A stretch of 64,000 nt of DNA, taken from positions 868,001 to 932,000 of the forward strand of contig NZ_JAFIQX010000002.1 in assembly GCF_017356035.1 (NCBI RefSeq), read 5' to 3'. The first letter of the stretch is position 1, and each line of letters starts with the position of its first letter. The position numbers were made by a program, and so were the translations under genes. Below, piece by piece: positions 53,269-63,033 of the stretch. The notes beneath the pieces are model-generated. The model made no database searches, was not told where the DNA came from, and worked only from the letters and a program-made list of their open reading frames with translations. The DNA is from Longitalea luteola (lineage in GTDB: Bacteria; Bacteroidota; Bacteroidia; Chitinophagales; Chitinophagaceae).

Positions 53269-54087
53269 GTGAAAAAGAATATGAAACGGCAGGCGCTGGA
53301 AGAAGTGATCGTCAGGCACACCGATCGTATCGAATGGCATAGTGATCGCCTGCCCGGCTCTTTTGACCAGGAAGATATTCATGACCTGCGTGTCGACTAC
53401 AAAAGACTTAGGGCCTTTTTACGCCTGCTGCAATTGGAAAAAGATGCCGGCAACCTCCAGGTGCCCTCTAAACTACGATCCCTGTATCACCATTGTGGTA
53501 AAGTTAGAGACCTGCAACTATTTTTGGTAGAACTGCATGCCTTGCCGGTTGCAGCCGAATTACCTGTTTGTATCAGCCGCTGGAAACAGCAATTGTTTAC
53601 TTATAAAGAGGAAACGGTTAGGGCCATTGAAGAAATGCGCTTCAAAAAAATGGTGAACAATCTTTTGAAAGAGTTGCCGCGTCAACTGCGCAATGAAACC
53701 ATTATACAATTCGTCCATCAGAAAGTAGCAGCCATTCATATTATACTACTGGCTGCAGAGCAGGAAGATGATCTGCATACTATGCGCAAGGAAATAAAGG
53801 ACCTTATCTATAACATTCGCATTTTCGAGAACGATTGGGGTATTCCATTCCCGGTAAGTGGTTGGCAGAGTGAAAAAGCTTTGAGCGATATGGCTTCCCG
53901 CCTGGGCGATTTTAATGATCAATGCATCGCCATTTCGTTGTTGCAGTCGGGTTATAGCGCCAATTGTCACGAAGAAGAAAAGTTAGCCCTACAGGAATTA
54001 CATAACTCGTGGCAACAGGAAAAAGAATCCCGCCAGCAGCAATTGTTGCAGCAGGTGCAGCTGTTGAAATTAGAACATACGTTTTGA
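53269..54087 (+). CDS. CHAD-domain protein
   Basis: A 272-aa helical protein of the CHAD family, which binds inorganic polyphosphate. The frame starts at GTG 53269 or, more likely, at ATG 53281 (MKRQALEEVIVRHTD). The conserved HDLRVDYKRLRAFLRL, the GKVRDLQLF segment, LHTMRKEIKDLIYN and RLGDFNDQCI correspond to the two four-helix bundles with basic surfaces. No CYTH domain is fused, though it often is. The stop TGA lies within a GAATGGT array. Cellular role unknown, perhaps linked to polyphosphate granules. Confidence 0.88.
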   Translation: MKKNMKRQALEEVIVRHTDRIEWHSDRLPGSFDQEDIHDLRVDYKRLRAFLRLLQLEKDAGNLQVPSKLRSLYHHCGKVRDLQLFLVELHALPVAAELPVCISRWKQQLFTYKEETVRAIEEMRFKKMVNNLLKELPRQLRNETIIQFVHQKVAAIHIILLAAEQEDDLHTMRKEIKDLIYNIRIFENDWGIPFPVSGWQSEKALSDMASRLGDFNDQCIAISLLQSGYSANCHEEEKLALQELHNSWQQEKESRQQQLLQQVQLLKLEHTF

Positions 54088-54120
54088 ATGGTGAATGGTC
54101 AATGGTGAATGGTGAATGGG
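54086..54120. repeat. Heptamer array, GAATGGT x5, starting on the CHAD stop codon
   Basis: GAATGGT, GAATGGT, CAATGGT, GAATGGT, GAATGGG; the TGA stop (54085-54087) overlaps the first unit. Confidence 0.95.
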
Positions 54121-54186
54121 CTAACGCCGATTTTATTGGGGGAAGCTGTGAAACGGCCGATGACGATTGATACTGGAGTGGCGTTG

Positions 54187-54230
54187 CCAACTGCAAACTG
54201 CAAATTGCCAATGTAAATTGCCAACTGCTT
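54187..54230. repeat. Heptamer array next to the murF stop
   Basis: CAACTGC, AAACTGC, AAATTGC, CAATGTA, AATTGCC, AACTGCT, ending on the minus-strand murF stop (54229-54231). Confidence 0.85.
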
Positions 54231-55512
54231 ACTGGGCTAATACCTTTTCCATCTGCATGCTGCGGGATCCCTTGATCAAAAAATAGGTATCATTGAATTG
54301 TTGACTGTTGAACCACGCAGCAGCTTCGGCGGAATTGGCCATTTTGATGAAAGGATGTTCGAGTTTTAAAAAATCACCACCCACCAGTACAACCGCTTTC
54401 CATGAATGTTGTTTAATGAGGTCGATGATGGCCTGGTGCTCCTGCAGGCTTTCCTGGCCCAGTTCGGCCATGCCGCCCAGCATCAGTACTTTGTTGCTCG
54501 CATGAATGCCGGCAAAATTCTCAATGGCGGCTTTCATACTGGTGGGGTTCGCGTTGTAAGCATCCAAAATGAATTTATTGCCATTCTTTTCTATCAGCTG
54601 CGAGCGGCTGTTCGACGGCGTGTAATGCTCAATGGCCGCTTTTATCTTTTCATCGGGCACTTTGAAGAATTTACCGGCAGTTACTGCTACCAGTACATTC
54701 GGCAGATTATAAGCGCCTACCAGTTGCGTTTTGATGACCGGCAGATCTGCGCCTTTATTGATGGCCACAGCCAGGAACGGTTCGCTTTGTTGAACGGTAC
54801 CGGTTATGTCTGCCGCTGCTGCAGTACCATATTTAACAATGGTAGCTATGCCCTTGCTCATGGTTTGCAGGTAATCATAATCCCACATTACGAATGCGGT
54901 GCCCTCATGGGCGCGCAGGTAATCGTATAATTCACCTTTGCCTTTGCGTACCCCTTCAATACTGCCAAAACCTTCCAGGTGTGCTTTGCCGCAGTTGGTA
55001 ATAATGCCATGGGTAGGCAGGGTGTATTCGCAATAACTGGCTATTTCACGCAGGTGATTGGCACCCATTTCGATCACGGCCATTTCAGCGTCGTTTTTAA
55101 CCGATAAAATAGTAAGGGGAATGCCGATATGATTATTCAGGTTACCCTGTGTTGTATAGGTCTTGTAGCTGGTCGAAAGAACGGCGTGCACCAGTTCTTT
55201 GGTGGTGGTTTTACCATTGCTGCCGGTAATGGCAATGAAGGGAATATTGAATTGCTGGCGATGATATTTTGCCAGCTGCTGCAGGGTGGTAAGTACATCG
55301 TCTACAACAATGATCCGGCTGTCGGCACTGGCCGGTGGCTCGTCAACAACAGCATAAGCCGATCCTGCGGCCAGAGCAGCGGCAGCAAATTGATTGCCGT
55401 TGAAGTTGGGACCTTTTAACGCAAAAAAAATGTCTCCCGCCTGTAGTTTCCGGGTATCGGTTTGTACCGAAGGATACTTTAGATATATATCGTAGAGTTG
55501 TTGGATCGTCAT
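54229..55512 (-). CDS. murF: UDP-N-acetylmuramoyl-tripeptide--D-Ala-D-Ala ligase MurF
   Basis: Adds the D-Ala-D-Ala dipeptide to the peptidoglycan precursor. The 427-aa protein has the N-terminal Mur domain with SVQTDTRKLQAGDIFFALKG, the ATP loop GSNGKTTTKE at 97-105, the MurF-type VIEMGANHLREI, TNCGKAHLEGFGS, and the C-terminal DAYNANPTSMKAAI and MLGGMAELG. All expected motifs are present. It is not in a dcw-type cluster here and is encoded convergently to the CHAD gene and downstream of gldJ. Confidence 0.95.
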   Translation of the reverse strand: MTIQQLYDIYLKYPSVQTDTRKLQAGDIFFALKGPNFNGNQFAAAALAAGSAYAVVDEPPASADSRIIVVDDVLTTLQQLAKYHRQQFNIPFIAITGSNGKTTTKELVHAVLSTSYKTYTTQGNLNNHIGIPLTILSVKNDAEMAVIEMGANHLREIASYCEYTLPTHGIITNCGKAHLEGFGSIEGVRKGKGELYDYLRAHEGTAFVMWDYDYLQTMSKGIATIVKYGTAAAADITGTVQQSEPFLAVAINKGADLPVIKTQLVGAYNLPNVLVAVTAGKFFKVPDEKIKAAIEHYTPSNSRSQLIEKNGNKFILDAYNANPTSMKAAIENFAGIHASNKVLMLGGMAELGQESLQEHQAIIDLIKQHSWKAVVLVGGDFLKLEHPFIKMANSAEAAAWFNSQQFNDTYFLIKGSRSMQMEKVLAQ

Positions 55513-55553
55513 ATAGCAAATTTAAGTGACAACGCTTGCCCCACAAACAGGGA

Positions 55554-55603
55554 GTTTATGGTTTGTGGTTTATGGTTCGCAACCACAAACAAAAAACATA
55601 AAC
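55554..55603. repeat. Heptamer array with inverted copies before murF
   Basis: GTTTATG, GTTTGTG, GTTTATG, then the inverted copies ACCACAAAC and CATAAAC, so the block can fold on itself around GTTCGCA. Confidence 0.85.
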
Positions 55604-55632
55604 AAAAACCCCGATGGAAACCATCGGGGTTT
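55600..55632 (-). terminator. Terminator downstream of gldJ
   Basis: AAACCCCGATGG-AAA-CCATCGGGGTTT hairpin; on the minus strand it ends in GTTTTTGTT. Confidence 0.88.
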
Positions 55633-55653
55633 ATATAGAATTTGAAGAACCAA

Positions 55654-57237
55654 TTATCGTTTTCTGGTATTCTGGCGTCTTGAGGGGTAATTGATACCGG
55701 TCTTGCGGCCATTACCTTCAGGGCTACCCAGGCGATCCATTGCACAACGGAAACCTACAGTAGAGCTTCCCTGATCTTCTTCCAGGTAACGACGGGTACC
55801 GGGGCTCAACCAGTAAGGACGGTCATTCCAGCTACCACCTTTGATCACTCTTGATTTATCGCTGATGAGGGTGCTAACACCATAACCACGGCCGGTTTTC
55901 AGGTTTTCAGCAACATCTGTAGTACCGTAGGCAACACCCGTGATCATTGAGTCACCATCAAGGTAGTTGATCACATTACCTTTTTGATAGTTACGGCGGT
56001 TTTTGCTTTCCTCGTCAGTTACATTAACTGTTTTAACGCGGCCCAGGCTGTCTTTTTCAAATTCACCGTCTTTGTTACGGTAAACATTTTGATAGCGGTT
56101 ACCACGATAGGGTGATACATCATCAGCATCGGTGGGTGTCAGCGGACGATAAATATCGCCGGTCCACTCGCTCACGTTACCTGACATATTATATAAACCG
56201 AATGAGTTAGGATAGAATGAAGTTACCGGTGCAGTGTATACAGCGCGGTCGTTCAAACCACCGGCCACACCCATGTTGTCACCGTTACCACGTTTGAAGT
56301 TAGCCAGGAAAGTACCTTGCCATGCGCCGCGGCGGCTGTCGCGTAAACCGTTTACGTTCTGTGTCCAGGCGTATACTTGTTTGTTCGTGATCAACTCCTC
56401 ACCACGTTTGCCTTCTTTGCGGCTGGGGTTGGGGTTTTGACCAACCAAACCCATCGCTGCATATTCCCACTCAGCTTCTGTCGGGAGGCGGTAGTTCGGT
56501 AACAAAATACCGTCTTCGAAAGTTACCGTAGTTCTTGGCGTACCGTTCGGGTTCTTTAAAGGGTTCTTTTTAGAACGAACCTGGTTGCCAGGCGTAGGCG
56601 TAGTTAAACCAAGCAGGTAAGCTTTGGTATTGAACGACTCCTGACCCTGACCCTGCAGGTTTTTAAGAGCGGTTTTATTGATGAAGCCTTTGTCGTATAA
56701 AGCTTTCTCGTTTACGCGGTCACTGCGCCATAAACAAAAGTCATGTGCCTGTCTCCAGGTTACACCCACAACCGGGTAATAATTATAGGAAGGGTGGCGG
56801 AAGTAGTATTCAACCAAAGGCTCGTTGTAAGCCAGCTCACTGCGCCATACCAGGGTATCGGGCAATGCACCTAATCTTACATCTTTATATTCATCACCAT
56901 CAAAAACCGTATTTACCCAGTACAAATATTCACGGTAGTGAATATTGGCAACCTCAGTACGGTCGATGTAGAACGAGTTTACAGTTTTGCGGGTAGGAAT
57001 GTTATTCCAGTCGCCCATAACATCCTCTTCAGTGGCGCCCATGGTGAAGGTACCACCCTGAACAAACACCAGTCCGGGACCGGTACGTTGTTCTTTCTCC
57101 CGGGATACCTGGTATCCACCCATGTTTTTATCATTGTAATTCCAACCAGTAACGTCAGATTTCTCCTTCTTGTTGGACTTACACGCAGTAACTGCGGCTG
57201 CGCAGGATAATACGATAAATAGGTTTTTCAAATTCAT
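55654..57237 (-). CDS. gldJ: Gliding motility lipoprotein GldJ
   Basis: GldJ is an outer-membrane lipoprotein required for type IX secretion and gliding, with a formylglycine-generating-enzyme (SUMF1) fold. I start at ATG 57237 (MNLKNLFIVLSCAAAVTAC), 527 aa, giving lipobox TAC and lipidated C19. SUMF1 motifs are LVFVQGGTFTMGA, DRTEVANIHYREYLYWV, YPVVGVTWRQAHDFCLWR, RLPTEAEWEYAAMG, NMSGNVSEWTGDIY and RVIKGGSWNDRPYWLSPGTRR. The C-terminus is basic (PSRRQNTRKR). The gene is divergent from porU, with a 300-bp gap. Confidence 0.95.
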   Translation of the reverse strand: MNLKNLFIVLSCAAAVTACKSNKKEKSDVTGWNYNDKNMGGYQVSREKEQRTGPGLVFVQGGTFTMGATEEDVMGDWNNIPTRKTVNSFYIDRTEVANIHYREYLYWVNTVFDGDEYKDVRLGALPDTLVWRSELAYNEPLVEYYFRHPSYNYYPVVGVTWRQAHDFCLWRSDRVNEKALYDKGFINKTALKNLQGQGQESFNTKAYLLGLTTPTPGNQVRSKKNPLKNPNGTPRTTVTFEDGILLPNYRLPTEAEWEYAAMGLVGQNPNPSRKEGKRGEELITNKQVYAWTQNVNGLRDSRRGAWQGTFLANFKRGNGDNMGVAGGLNDRAVYTAPVTSFYPNSFGLYNMSGNVSEWTGDIYRPLTPTDADDVSPYRGNRYQNVYRNKDGEFEKDSLGRVKTVNVTDEESKNRRNYQKGNVINYLDGDSMITGVAYGTTDVAENLKTGRGYGVSTLISDKSRVIKGGSWNDRPYWLSPGTRRYLEEDQGSSTVGFRCAMDRLGSPEGNGRKTGINYPSRRQNTRKR

Positions 57238-57524
57238 TTTGATGACTTTTGCCTTTAGTTCAATTTGGTTAAACGCTATTAACATGCAAATATTGTACGG
57301 CTTTGATATTGCTTTTCCACAAAGATCGTGGGGACGGCGAATATACCTGTTTTTAGTAAAAGAACCTGTATTACAGGCTGTTTCGGCTTAGTTAAATTGT
57401 CAAACCGCGCCGGGCTTTTTGACCGTGTATTCCCACATTCAATAATTGAGCCGGGCACGCAGGGAAGTGGATTATTTTTTTACCGGGTACCAGTTTCCTT
57501 CCGCTAACATGGTTTAAAATGAAT

Positions 57525-57532
57525 TATTTTTG
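57525..57532 (+). promoter_or_regulatory. -7 box 5 nt before the porU start
   Basis: TATTTTTG matches TAnnTTTG. ATG 57538 follows after 5 nt, so the mRNA would be nearly leaderless. The rest of the 57238-57537 gap is an ordinary divergent promoter region without a gene. Confidence 0.5.
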
Positions 57533-57537
57533 AACGG

Positions 57538-60500
57538 ATGCGTAGCGAACCTGTTATCCGCCTTATGATGGCAGGCATACTGGCCATAACCTGTATGCCG
57601 GTCCTGTCTCAACGTACATATACGGCCAATTCGGTATTGGCGATGGGTAATTGGTATAAAATAAGTACAACTGCTTCCGGCATCTACAAAATTGACCTCC
57701 CTTTTCTCAGTTCCCTGGGCATAAATACAGCAGACCTGCCTTCTTCGAACATACAATTGTATGGCAACGGCGGACAAATGCTCCCCGAAAAACCGGTCAA
57801 CACCGTACCCGACGACCTGGTTCAAAATGCCATTTGGGTAGAAGACGGCGGCGATGGCCGCTTGAACGGATCGGATTACCTGTTGTTCTATGCACCGGGC
57901 GCCCATGCCTGGATGAAGGATTCAGCCAATAAAACCTTTCGGCATCAAAGGAATATATATAGCGACACAGCTTACTACTATCTTACCATCAGGCCAAATG
58001 GCAAAAGATTAGCCACTGCCGGGATAACCGCTTCGCCCAATACCACCATTACCCGGGCCACGCAACACTGGTTCTATGAACTGGACACCGTGAATTTCCT
58101 TAGCAGCGGCCGGCAATGGTATGGGGAAGAATTCTCCGGCAATGCCGGTAAAACGCTGACCCGCACCTACACAGTGAACATGCCCAATGTGCTGGCAGAA
58201 CCGGCCACGATCACAGCAGCGTGTGTGGCCCGCTCTTTCGGTACTGCCAGCAGGTTTACGGTAAGTGTTAACAACCAGCAGGCTATTCAGTTTGCAGTGC
58301 CTGCCACCGGGACCGGATCTTACGATGCATTTGCCATGGCAGCGCAGTCATCGGCTGGTTTCAGCACCAGTCAGTCGCCGCTATCTGTCCGGTTCGATTA
58401 TACGCCCGGAAGCGCTGGCAGCCAGGGGTGGCTCGATTGGTTCGAAATAGTAGCCCGCATTGATCTGAGTATGACCGGCATTAACCAACTGGCCTTTCGC
58501 GACTGGAACAGCGTAGGCGCGGGCAATGTAGGCCAGTTCGTCATTAAAAATGCGCCTGCCGGTATGCAGGTATGGGATGTCACCAATGCGCTGGAACCGG
58601 TTCGGATGCAGGGCTCTATGAATGGCAGCGAATGGCGGTTCATCAACGAGTGCAGCCGCCTGCATGAATACATTGCTTTCGGTACCGCCGGCTTTTTGAT
58701 ACCAGGGGCAGTTGGTGCCGTGCCCAATCAGAATTTGCACGGAAGCAGCATACCCCAATACATCATCATCACCCATCCCAGCCTGCTGGCAGAGGCAAAC
58801 CGGCTGGCCGGGTTTCACCAGCAGCGCGATAAGTTGAACACCCTGGTGGTAACCGTAAACCAGGTGTACAACGAATTTTCGGGCGGTTCACCCGATCCGG
58901 CCGCCCTGCGTGACCTCGTTAAAATGTTTTACGACCGGGCAGGAGGCGATTCTGCAAAAGCGCCCAAATACCTGTTGCTTTTTGGCGATGCTTCTTTCGA
59001 TTACAGGGCCCGCATCAGCAACAATACCAACCTGGTTCCGGCCTGGGAAAGCCCAGTATCGCTCGATCCGCTGGCAACCTATACCTCCGACGACTTTTTT
59101 GGCCTGCTGAACGATGATGACGATATCAATGGAACCGGTACCTATTTACTGGATATCGGTATTGGCCGCATTCCGGCTAAAAACGAACGCGAAGCCCAGG
59201 CAATAGTAGACAAGATCATCGCCTACAACGATGTTAAAAGCCTTGGCCCCTGGCGCAATGAATGCACGTTCGTGGCCGATGATGAGGATAACAATTTGCA
59301 CCTGCAGGATGCGGAACTCATGGCACAGGCAGTAAATGCCGCAGCACCGCAGCAGAATCTCGATAAGATTTACCTCGATGCATTTCCGCAGGAAAGCCAT
59401 TCAGCAGGCAGCCGTTACCCGGCGGTGAACCAGGCCATCAACAATAAAATTTATAACGGCACCCTGGTATGGAACTATACCGGCCATGGCGGCTATCGCC
59501 GGCTGGCTGAAGAAGTAGTGCTTGACCAGGACATTATCAACAGTTTTAACAATGCCGCCAAACTGCCTTTGTTTGTTACCGCCACCTGTGATGTAGCGCC
59601 ATACGACAATCCGCTGGTAAGCTCCATTGGCGAAAACCTGTTGCTGCGCGAAAAGACCGGCGCCATTGCGCTTATGACTACCACCCGGCTGGTATTTGCT
59701 TTCAGTAACCGGGTAATGAATGAAAATTACCTGAAAACGGCTTTTCAAAAAAAGTCCGATAGCAGTTACCGTACGCTGGGAGAAGCGGTTCGCCACGCCA
59801 AAAATGTGACTTATAACTTTTTAACCGATGTGGTCAACAACCGTAAATTTACACTGTTGGGCGACCCGGCCATGACCCTTGCCTTTCCCGCTTACCAGGT
59901 AAAGACCACAGCCATAAACGGACAGGCAACCGGCAGTACGCCCGATACCCTGAAAGCCTTGTCGGAATACACCATCAGCGGAACGGTGCAGGACAATGCC
60001 GGCAACATCCTGAACGATTTTAATGGTACTATATATCCCACCATTTTTGACAAAGTGCAATCGGTAAATACCCTCGGCAATGATGCCGCCAGTTTGCCGG
60101 TGCCCGTTCAGGTACAGAAGAATATCCTGTTTAAAGGCAAGGCCACAGTGAACAATGGCCGCTTTTCTTTCAGTTTTATTGTACCGAAAGACATCAGCTA
60201 CCAGTATGGGAATGGCAAGATCAGTTACTATACCGACAATGGCAGTAAAGATGGCAATGGGGTATTGACCAACGTGATCATTGGTGGTTCAGGAAACGGT
60301 GTAAACGACTTGCAGGGGCCGGCTATAAAAGCTTATTTGAATGATGAAAAGTTTGTAAATGGCAGCATAACAAACGAACGGCCTGTACTGCTGCTGAAAC
60401 TGGCCGATTCATCGGGTATAAATATCCTCGGTACGGGCATTGGGCACAACCTGGTAGCCACACTTGACAATGATCAAAAAAATGAATATGTGTTGAATGA

Positions 60501-60966
60501 GTTCTATGAAAGCGACCTGAATAATTATCGCCAGGGAACGGTGCGTTTTCAGCTGCCGGCATTGGCACCTGGGATGCATACCCTAAGCATAAAAGCCTGG
60601 GATGTAGCCAATAACTCGGGCGAGGCTACACTCGATTTCAGGGTAGTTAATGACCAGCATTTTGCCCTGGATCATGTACTGAACTACCCTAACCCCTTTA
60701 CCACCCGTACGACCTTCTGGTTTGAGCATAACAGGCCTGGGGAAGAATTAGTTATACATATTCAGGTATATACGATTACAGGAAAGCTGGTAAAAACATT
60801 GCGAAAAACAATATTTTCGCCCGGAAACCGTTCGAGTGACGTGGAATGGAATGGTAGAGATGAATATGGTGATAAAATCGGTCGCGGTGTGTATCTTTAC
60901 CGCTTAAGGGTACAAACAGCTGACGGAAAAGCAGCGGAAAAGCTGGAAAAGTTGTTTATATTATAG
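57538..60966 (+). CDS. porU: T9SS sortase PorU (gingipain-like C25 peptidase)
   Basis: PorU is the type IX secretion signal peptidase/sortase that removes CTDs and attaches cargo to the cell surface. The 1142-aa protein has a signal peptide (IRLMMAGILAITCMPVLSQ), a beta-rich N-terminal part, and the C25 domain with H650 in NYTGHGGYR and C684 in VTATCDVAPYD, close in position to the catalytic pair of P. gingivalis PorU. An immunoglobulin-like region follows, and the C-terminus has a T9SS CTD-like YPNPFTTRTTFWFEH and RGVYLYRLRV. Its neighbour porV encodes its partner. Confidence 0.97.
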   Translation: MRSEPVIRLMMAGILAITCMPVLSQRTYTANSVLAMGNWYKISTTASGIYKIDLPFLSSLGINTADLPSSNIQLYGNGGQMLPEKPVNTVPDDLVQNAIWVEDGGDGRLNGSDYLLFYAPGAHAWMKDSANKTFRHQRNIYSDTAYYYLTIRPNGKRLATAGITASPNTTITRATQHWFYELDTVNFLSSGRQWYGEEFSGNAGKTLTRTYTVNMPNVLAEPATITAACVARSFGTASRFTVSVNNQQAIQFAVPATGTGSYDAFAMAAQSSAGFSTSQSPLSVRFDYTPGSAGSQGWLDWFEIVARIDLSMTGINQLAFRDWNSVGAGNVGQFVIKNAPAGMQVWDVTNALEPVRMQGSMNGSEWRFINECSRLHEYIAFGTAGFLIPGAVGAVPNQNLHGSSIPQYIIITHPSLLAEANRLAGFHQQRDKLNTLVVTVNQVYNEFSGGSPDPAALRDLVKMFYDRAGGDSAKAPKYLLLFGDASFDYRARISNNTNLVPAWESPVSLDPLATYTSDDFFGLLNDDDDINGTGTYLLDIGIGRIPAKNEREAQAIVDKIIAYNDVKSLGPWRNECTFVADDEDNNLHLQDAELMAQAVNAAAPQQNLDKIYLDAFPQESHSAGSRYPAVNQAINNKIYNGTLVWNYTGHGGYRRLAEEVVLDQDIINSFNNAAKLPLFVTATCDVAPYDNPLVSSIGENLLLREKTGAIALMTTTRLVFAFSNRVMNENYLKTAFQKKSDSSYRTLGEAVRHAKNVTYNFLTDVVNNRKFTLLGDPAMTLAFPAYQVKTTAINGQATGSTPDTLKALSEYTISGTVQDNAGNILNDFNGTIYPTIFDKVQSVNTLGNDAASLPVPVQVQKNILFKGKATVNNGRFSFSFIVPKDISYQYGNGKISYYTDNGSKDGNGVLTNVIIGGSGNGVNDLQGPAIKAYLNDEKFVNGSITNERPVLLLKLADSSGINILGTGIGHNLVATLDNDQKNEYVLNEFYESDLNNYRQGTVRFQLPALAPGMHTLSIKAWDVANNSGEATLDFRVVNDQHFALDHVLNYPNPFTTRTTFWFEHNRPGEELVIHIQVYTITGKLVKTLRKTIFSPGNRSSDVEWNGRDEYGDKIGRGVYLYRLRVQTADGKAAEKLEKLFIL

Positions 60967-61136
60967 TCCCAATTTTTGAACATATATTAGCCAATCTATC
61001 GACAGGAAATTTTACCCAAAACCATTATTGTTCCGCATCAACAGGCTTTGATATAAAAGCAAGGGTAAGTTCATTATACCAAACTGCTATTGAGAAAAAC
61101 GTTGGAGCGGTCTGATCCTTAAAGACAATTCAAAAA

Positions 61137-62306
61137 ATGAAACGAAACATCTTAAAACTAACTGTAGGTGCCTTCCTGCTGTTGGGTGGAATTTCCGTAA
61201 AAGCACAAACTGATACCATAAATGTGGTAACTACCGCCGTACCTTTTTTACGGATTTCTCCGGATGCCCGTGCCGGTGGTATGGGTGATTTGGGAGTGGC
61301 TACATCGGCCGATGCGAATTCTCCGTTCTGGAACCTCGCAAAAGTACCTTTTGCACAAAAGAACTTCAGCGTAGGGTTAACATATACGCCCTGGTTAAAA
61401 GACCTGGGCTTAAATGATGTGTATCTGCTGGCATTAAGTGGTTATTATAAACTGGATGAGGAAGCGGCACTCGCGGGTTCTGTTCGCTATTTCAGCCTGG
61501 GTAATATCCAGTTTACCGACGGAAGCGGTAATGATTATGGTTCCGGGCGTCCGCGCGAATTCGGTATCGACTTCGGTTATACCCGTAAATTATCAGATAA
61601 AATAGGTCTGGGCGTTGCACTGCGTTATATTCACTCTAACCTGGCCGGTAACCTGGCGCAAACCGGTACTACTTATAAACCAGGTAATGCAGTAGCCGGT
61701 GACCTGTCTTTCTTCTATACAGGCGTGGGCGAAGATGGCAGTGGCTGGAATTTTGGCGCTACCCTCACCAACCTCGGTATGAAGATCGGTTATACGAACG
61801 ATGCAACACAGAAAGATTATATTCCTGCTAACTTAAGCTTAGGTACTACCTACACTAAAGCTTTTGATGAAGCTAATAAGATCACATTTGGCCTCGACCT
61901 GCACAAACTGCTGGTGCCTACGCCTCCAAAATGGACAAACGATCCAAGCGTGGATTCTGGCCTGGTAGCTGATTACCGCAACAAATCGGTAGTGAACAGC
62001 TGGTTCAGCTCATTTGGCGATGCGCCCGGTGGTTTCAAAGAAGAAATGAAAGAGTTCCAGCTGTCACTGGGTGCCGAATATGCTTATAACGATCAGTTCT
62101 TTGTGCGCGCCGGTTATTTTTATGAGGATAAGAACAAAGGCAACCGTAAATATTTCACCGTTGGTTTAGGTGTTAAATACAATGTGTTTGGTTTGAATTT
62201 CTCTTACCTCGTGCCTTCGGGTTCAGGGGTTAACCGCAACCCATTGTCGAACACCCTGCGTTTCGGCCTCATCTTCGACCTCGACGATATTGGAACTGTT
62301 GAATAA
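61137..62306 (+). CDS. porV: T9SS outer membrane protein PorV (LptO)
   Basis: A 14-strand beta barrel that shuttles T9SS cargo from the translocon to the PorU attachment complex. The 389-aa protein has a signal peptide ending ISVKAQ, VPFLRISPDARAGGMGDLGVATSADANSPFWNLAK and a PorV-type GSVRYFSLGNIQFTD, and a barrel end in LRFGLIFDLDD. Directly follows porU, a normal arrangement. The TAA stop starts an octamer array. Confidence 0.96.
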   Translation: MKRNILKLTVGAFLLLGGISVKAQTDTINVVTTAVPFLRISPDARAGGMGDLGVATSADANSPFWNLAKVPFAQKNFSVGLTYTPWLKDLGLNDVYLLALSGYYKLDEEAALAGSVRYFSLGNIQFTDGSGNDYGSGRPREFGIDFGYTRKLSDKIGLGVALRYIHSNLAGNLAQTGTTYKPGNAVAGDLSFFYTGVGEDGSGWNFGATLTNLGMKIGYTNDATQKDYIPANLSLGTTYTKAFDEANKITFGLDLHKLLVPTPPKWTNDPSVDSGLVADYRNKSVVNSWFSSFGDAPGGFKEEMKEFQLSLGAEYAYNDQFFVRAGYFYEDKNKGNRKYFTVGLGVKYNVFGLNFSYLVPSGSGVNRNPLSNTLRFGLIFDLDDIGTVE

Positions 62307-62340
62307 TTTGATAATTTGCTAATGTGATAATGTGATAATG
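62303..62340. repeat. Octamer array starting at the porV stop
   Basis: ATAATTTG, ATAATTTG, CTAATGTG, ATAATGTG, ATAATGAC. Complementary octamers lie before ispF (62419-62457). Confidence 0.9.
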
Positions 62341-62391
62341 ACGTTCGCGCATTTGAAACAGACCACATAAAAGTAGAAATGAATATATTTG

Positions 62392-62421
62392 AAGCGTCCT
62401 GCACAGCAGGGCGCTTTTTTA
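62392..62421 (+). terminator. Terminator downstream of porV
   Basis: AAGCGTCCTGC-ACA-GCAGGGCGCTT hairpin with one G-U pair, followed by TTTTATT. Confidence 0.85.
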
Positions 62422-62458
62422 TTATCGAATTATCATATTATCACATTATTAAATTATG
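62419..62458. repeat. Inverted octamer array ending at the ispF start
   Basis: ATTATCGA, ATTATCAT, ATTATCAC, ATTATTAA, the reverse complement of the array at 62303-62340; the ispF ATG is part of the last unit. Confidence 0.88.
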
Positions 62459-62932
62459 AGGATTGGTTTCGGAATAGATTTTCATCAGTTAACAGAAGGC
62501 AGGGATCTTTGGATAGGCGGTGTTAAAATTCCCCATCATAAAGGCGCGCTGGGCCACAGCGATGCCGATGTATTGTTACACGCAATTTGCGATGCATTGC
62601 TGGGTGCTCTTGCCCTGGGCGATATCGGTATGCATTTCCCCAATACCGATCCGGCTTACAAAGACATTGACAGCAAGATACTGTTACAGAAATGTTATGA
62701 ATTGATCAAAGCCCGCAACTACCGGGTAATAAATGTAGATTCATCCATTTGCCTCGAAGCGCCCAAGATCAAGAAATACTCAGAGCAGATGCGCACTATT
62801 ATTGCCGGTATCCTGGAGATTACCGGGCAGGATGTATCCGTAAAAGCCACTACCACTGAAACCATGGGGTTTGTGGGAAGAGAGGAGGGGCTTGTAGCCT
62901 ACGCAACTGTTCTGTTAGCCCCACTTAAGTAA
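62456..62932 (+). CDS. ispF: 2-C-methyl-D-erythritol 2,4-cyclodiphosphate synthase IspF
   Basis: Enzyme of the MEP pathway of isoprenoid precursors. The 158-aa protein has the zinc residues D8 and H10 in GIDFHQL, HSDADVLLHAICDALLGALALGDIG, FPNTDPAYKDIDS and the C-terminal TTTETMGFVGREEG. The length and motifs are normal. No ispD is adjacent. The TAA stop starts the next octamer array. Confidence 0.96.
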   Translation: MRIGFGIDFHQLTEGRDLWIGGVKIPHHKGALGHSDADVLLHAICDALLGALALGDIGMHFPNTDPAYKDIDSKILLQKCYELIKARNYRVINVDSSICLEAPKIKKYSEQMRTIIAGILEITGQDVSVKATTTETMGFVGREEGLVAYATVLLAPLK

Positions 62933-62966
62933 TTTGATAATTCGATAATTTGATAATGTGACAATG
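62930..62966. repeat. Octamer array starting at the ispF stop
   Basis: TAATTTGA, TAATTCGA, TAATTTGA, TAATGTGA, CAATGG; the first three bases are the ispF stop. Confidence 0.9.
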
Positions 62967-63033
62967 GAATACAGGGTTTTGTGAGTGCTGGCGCGTGAGA
63001 TTAAGAGTAGCAGGAAAGCCGAACATGGAGGAA

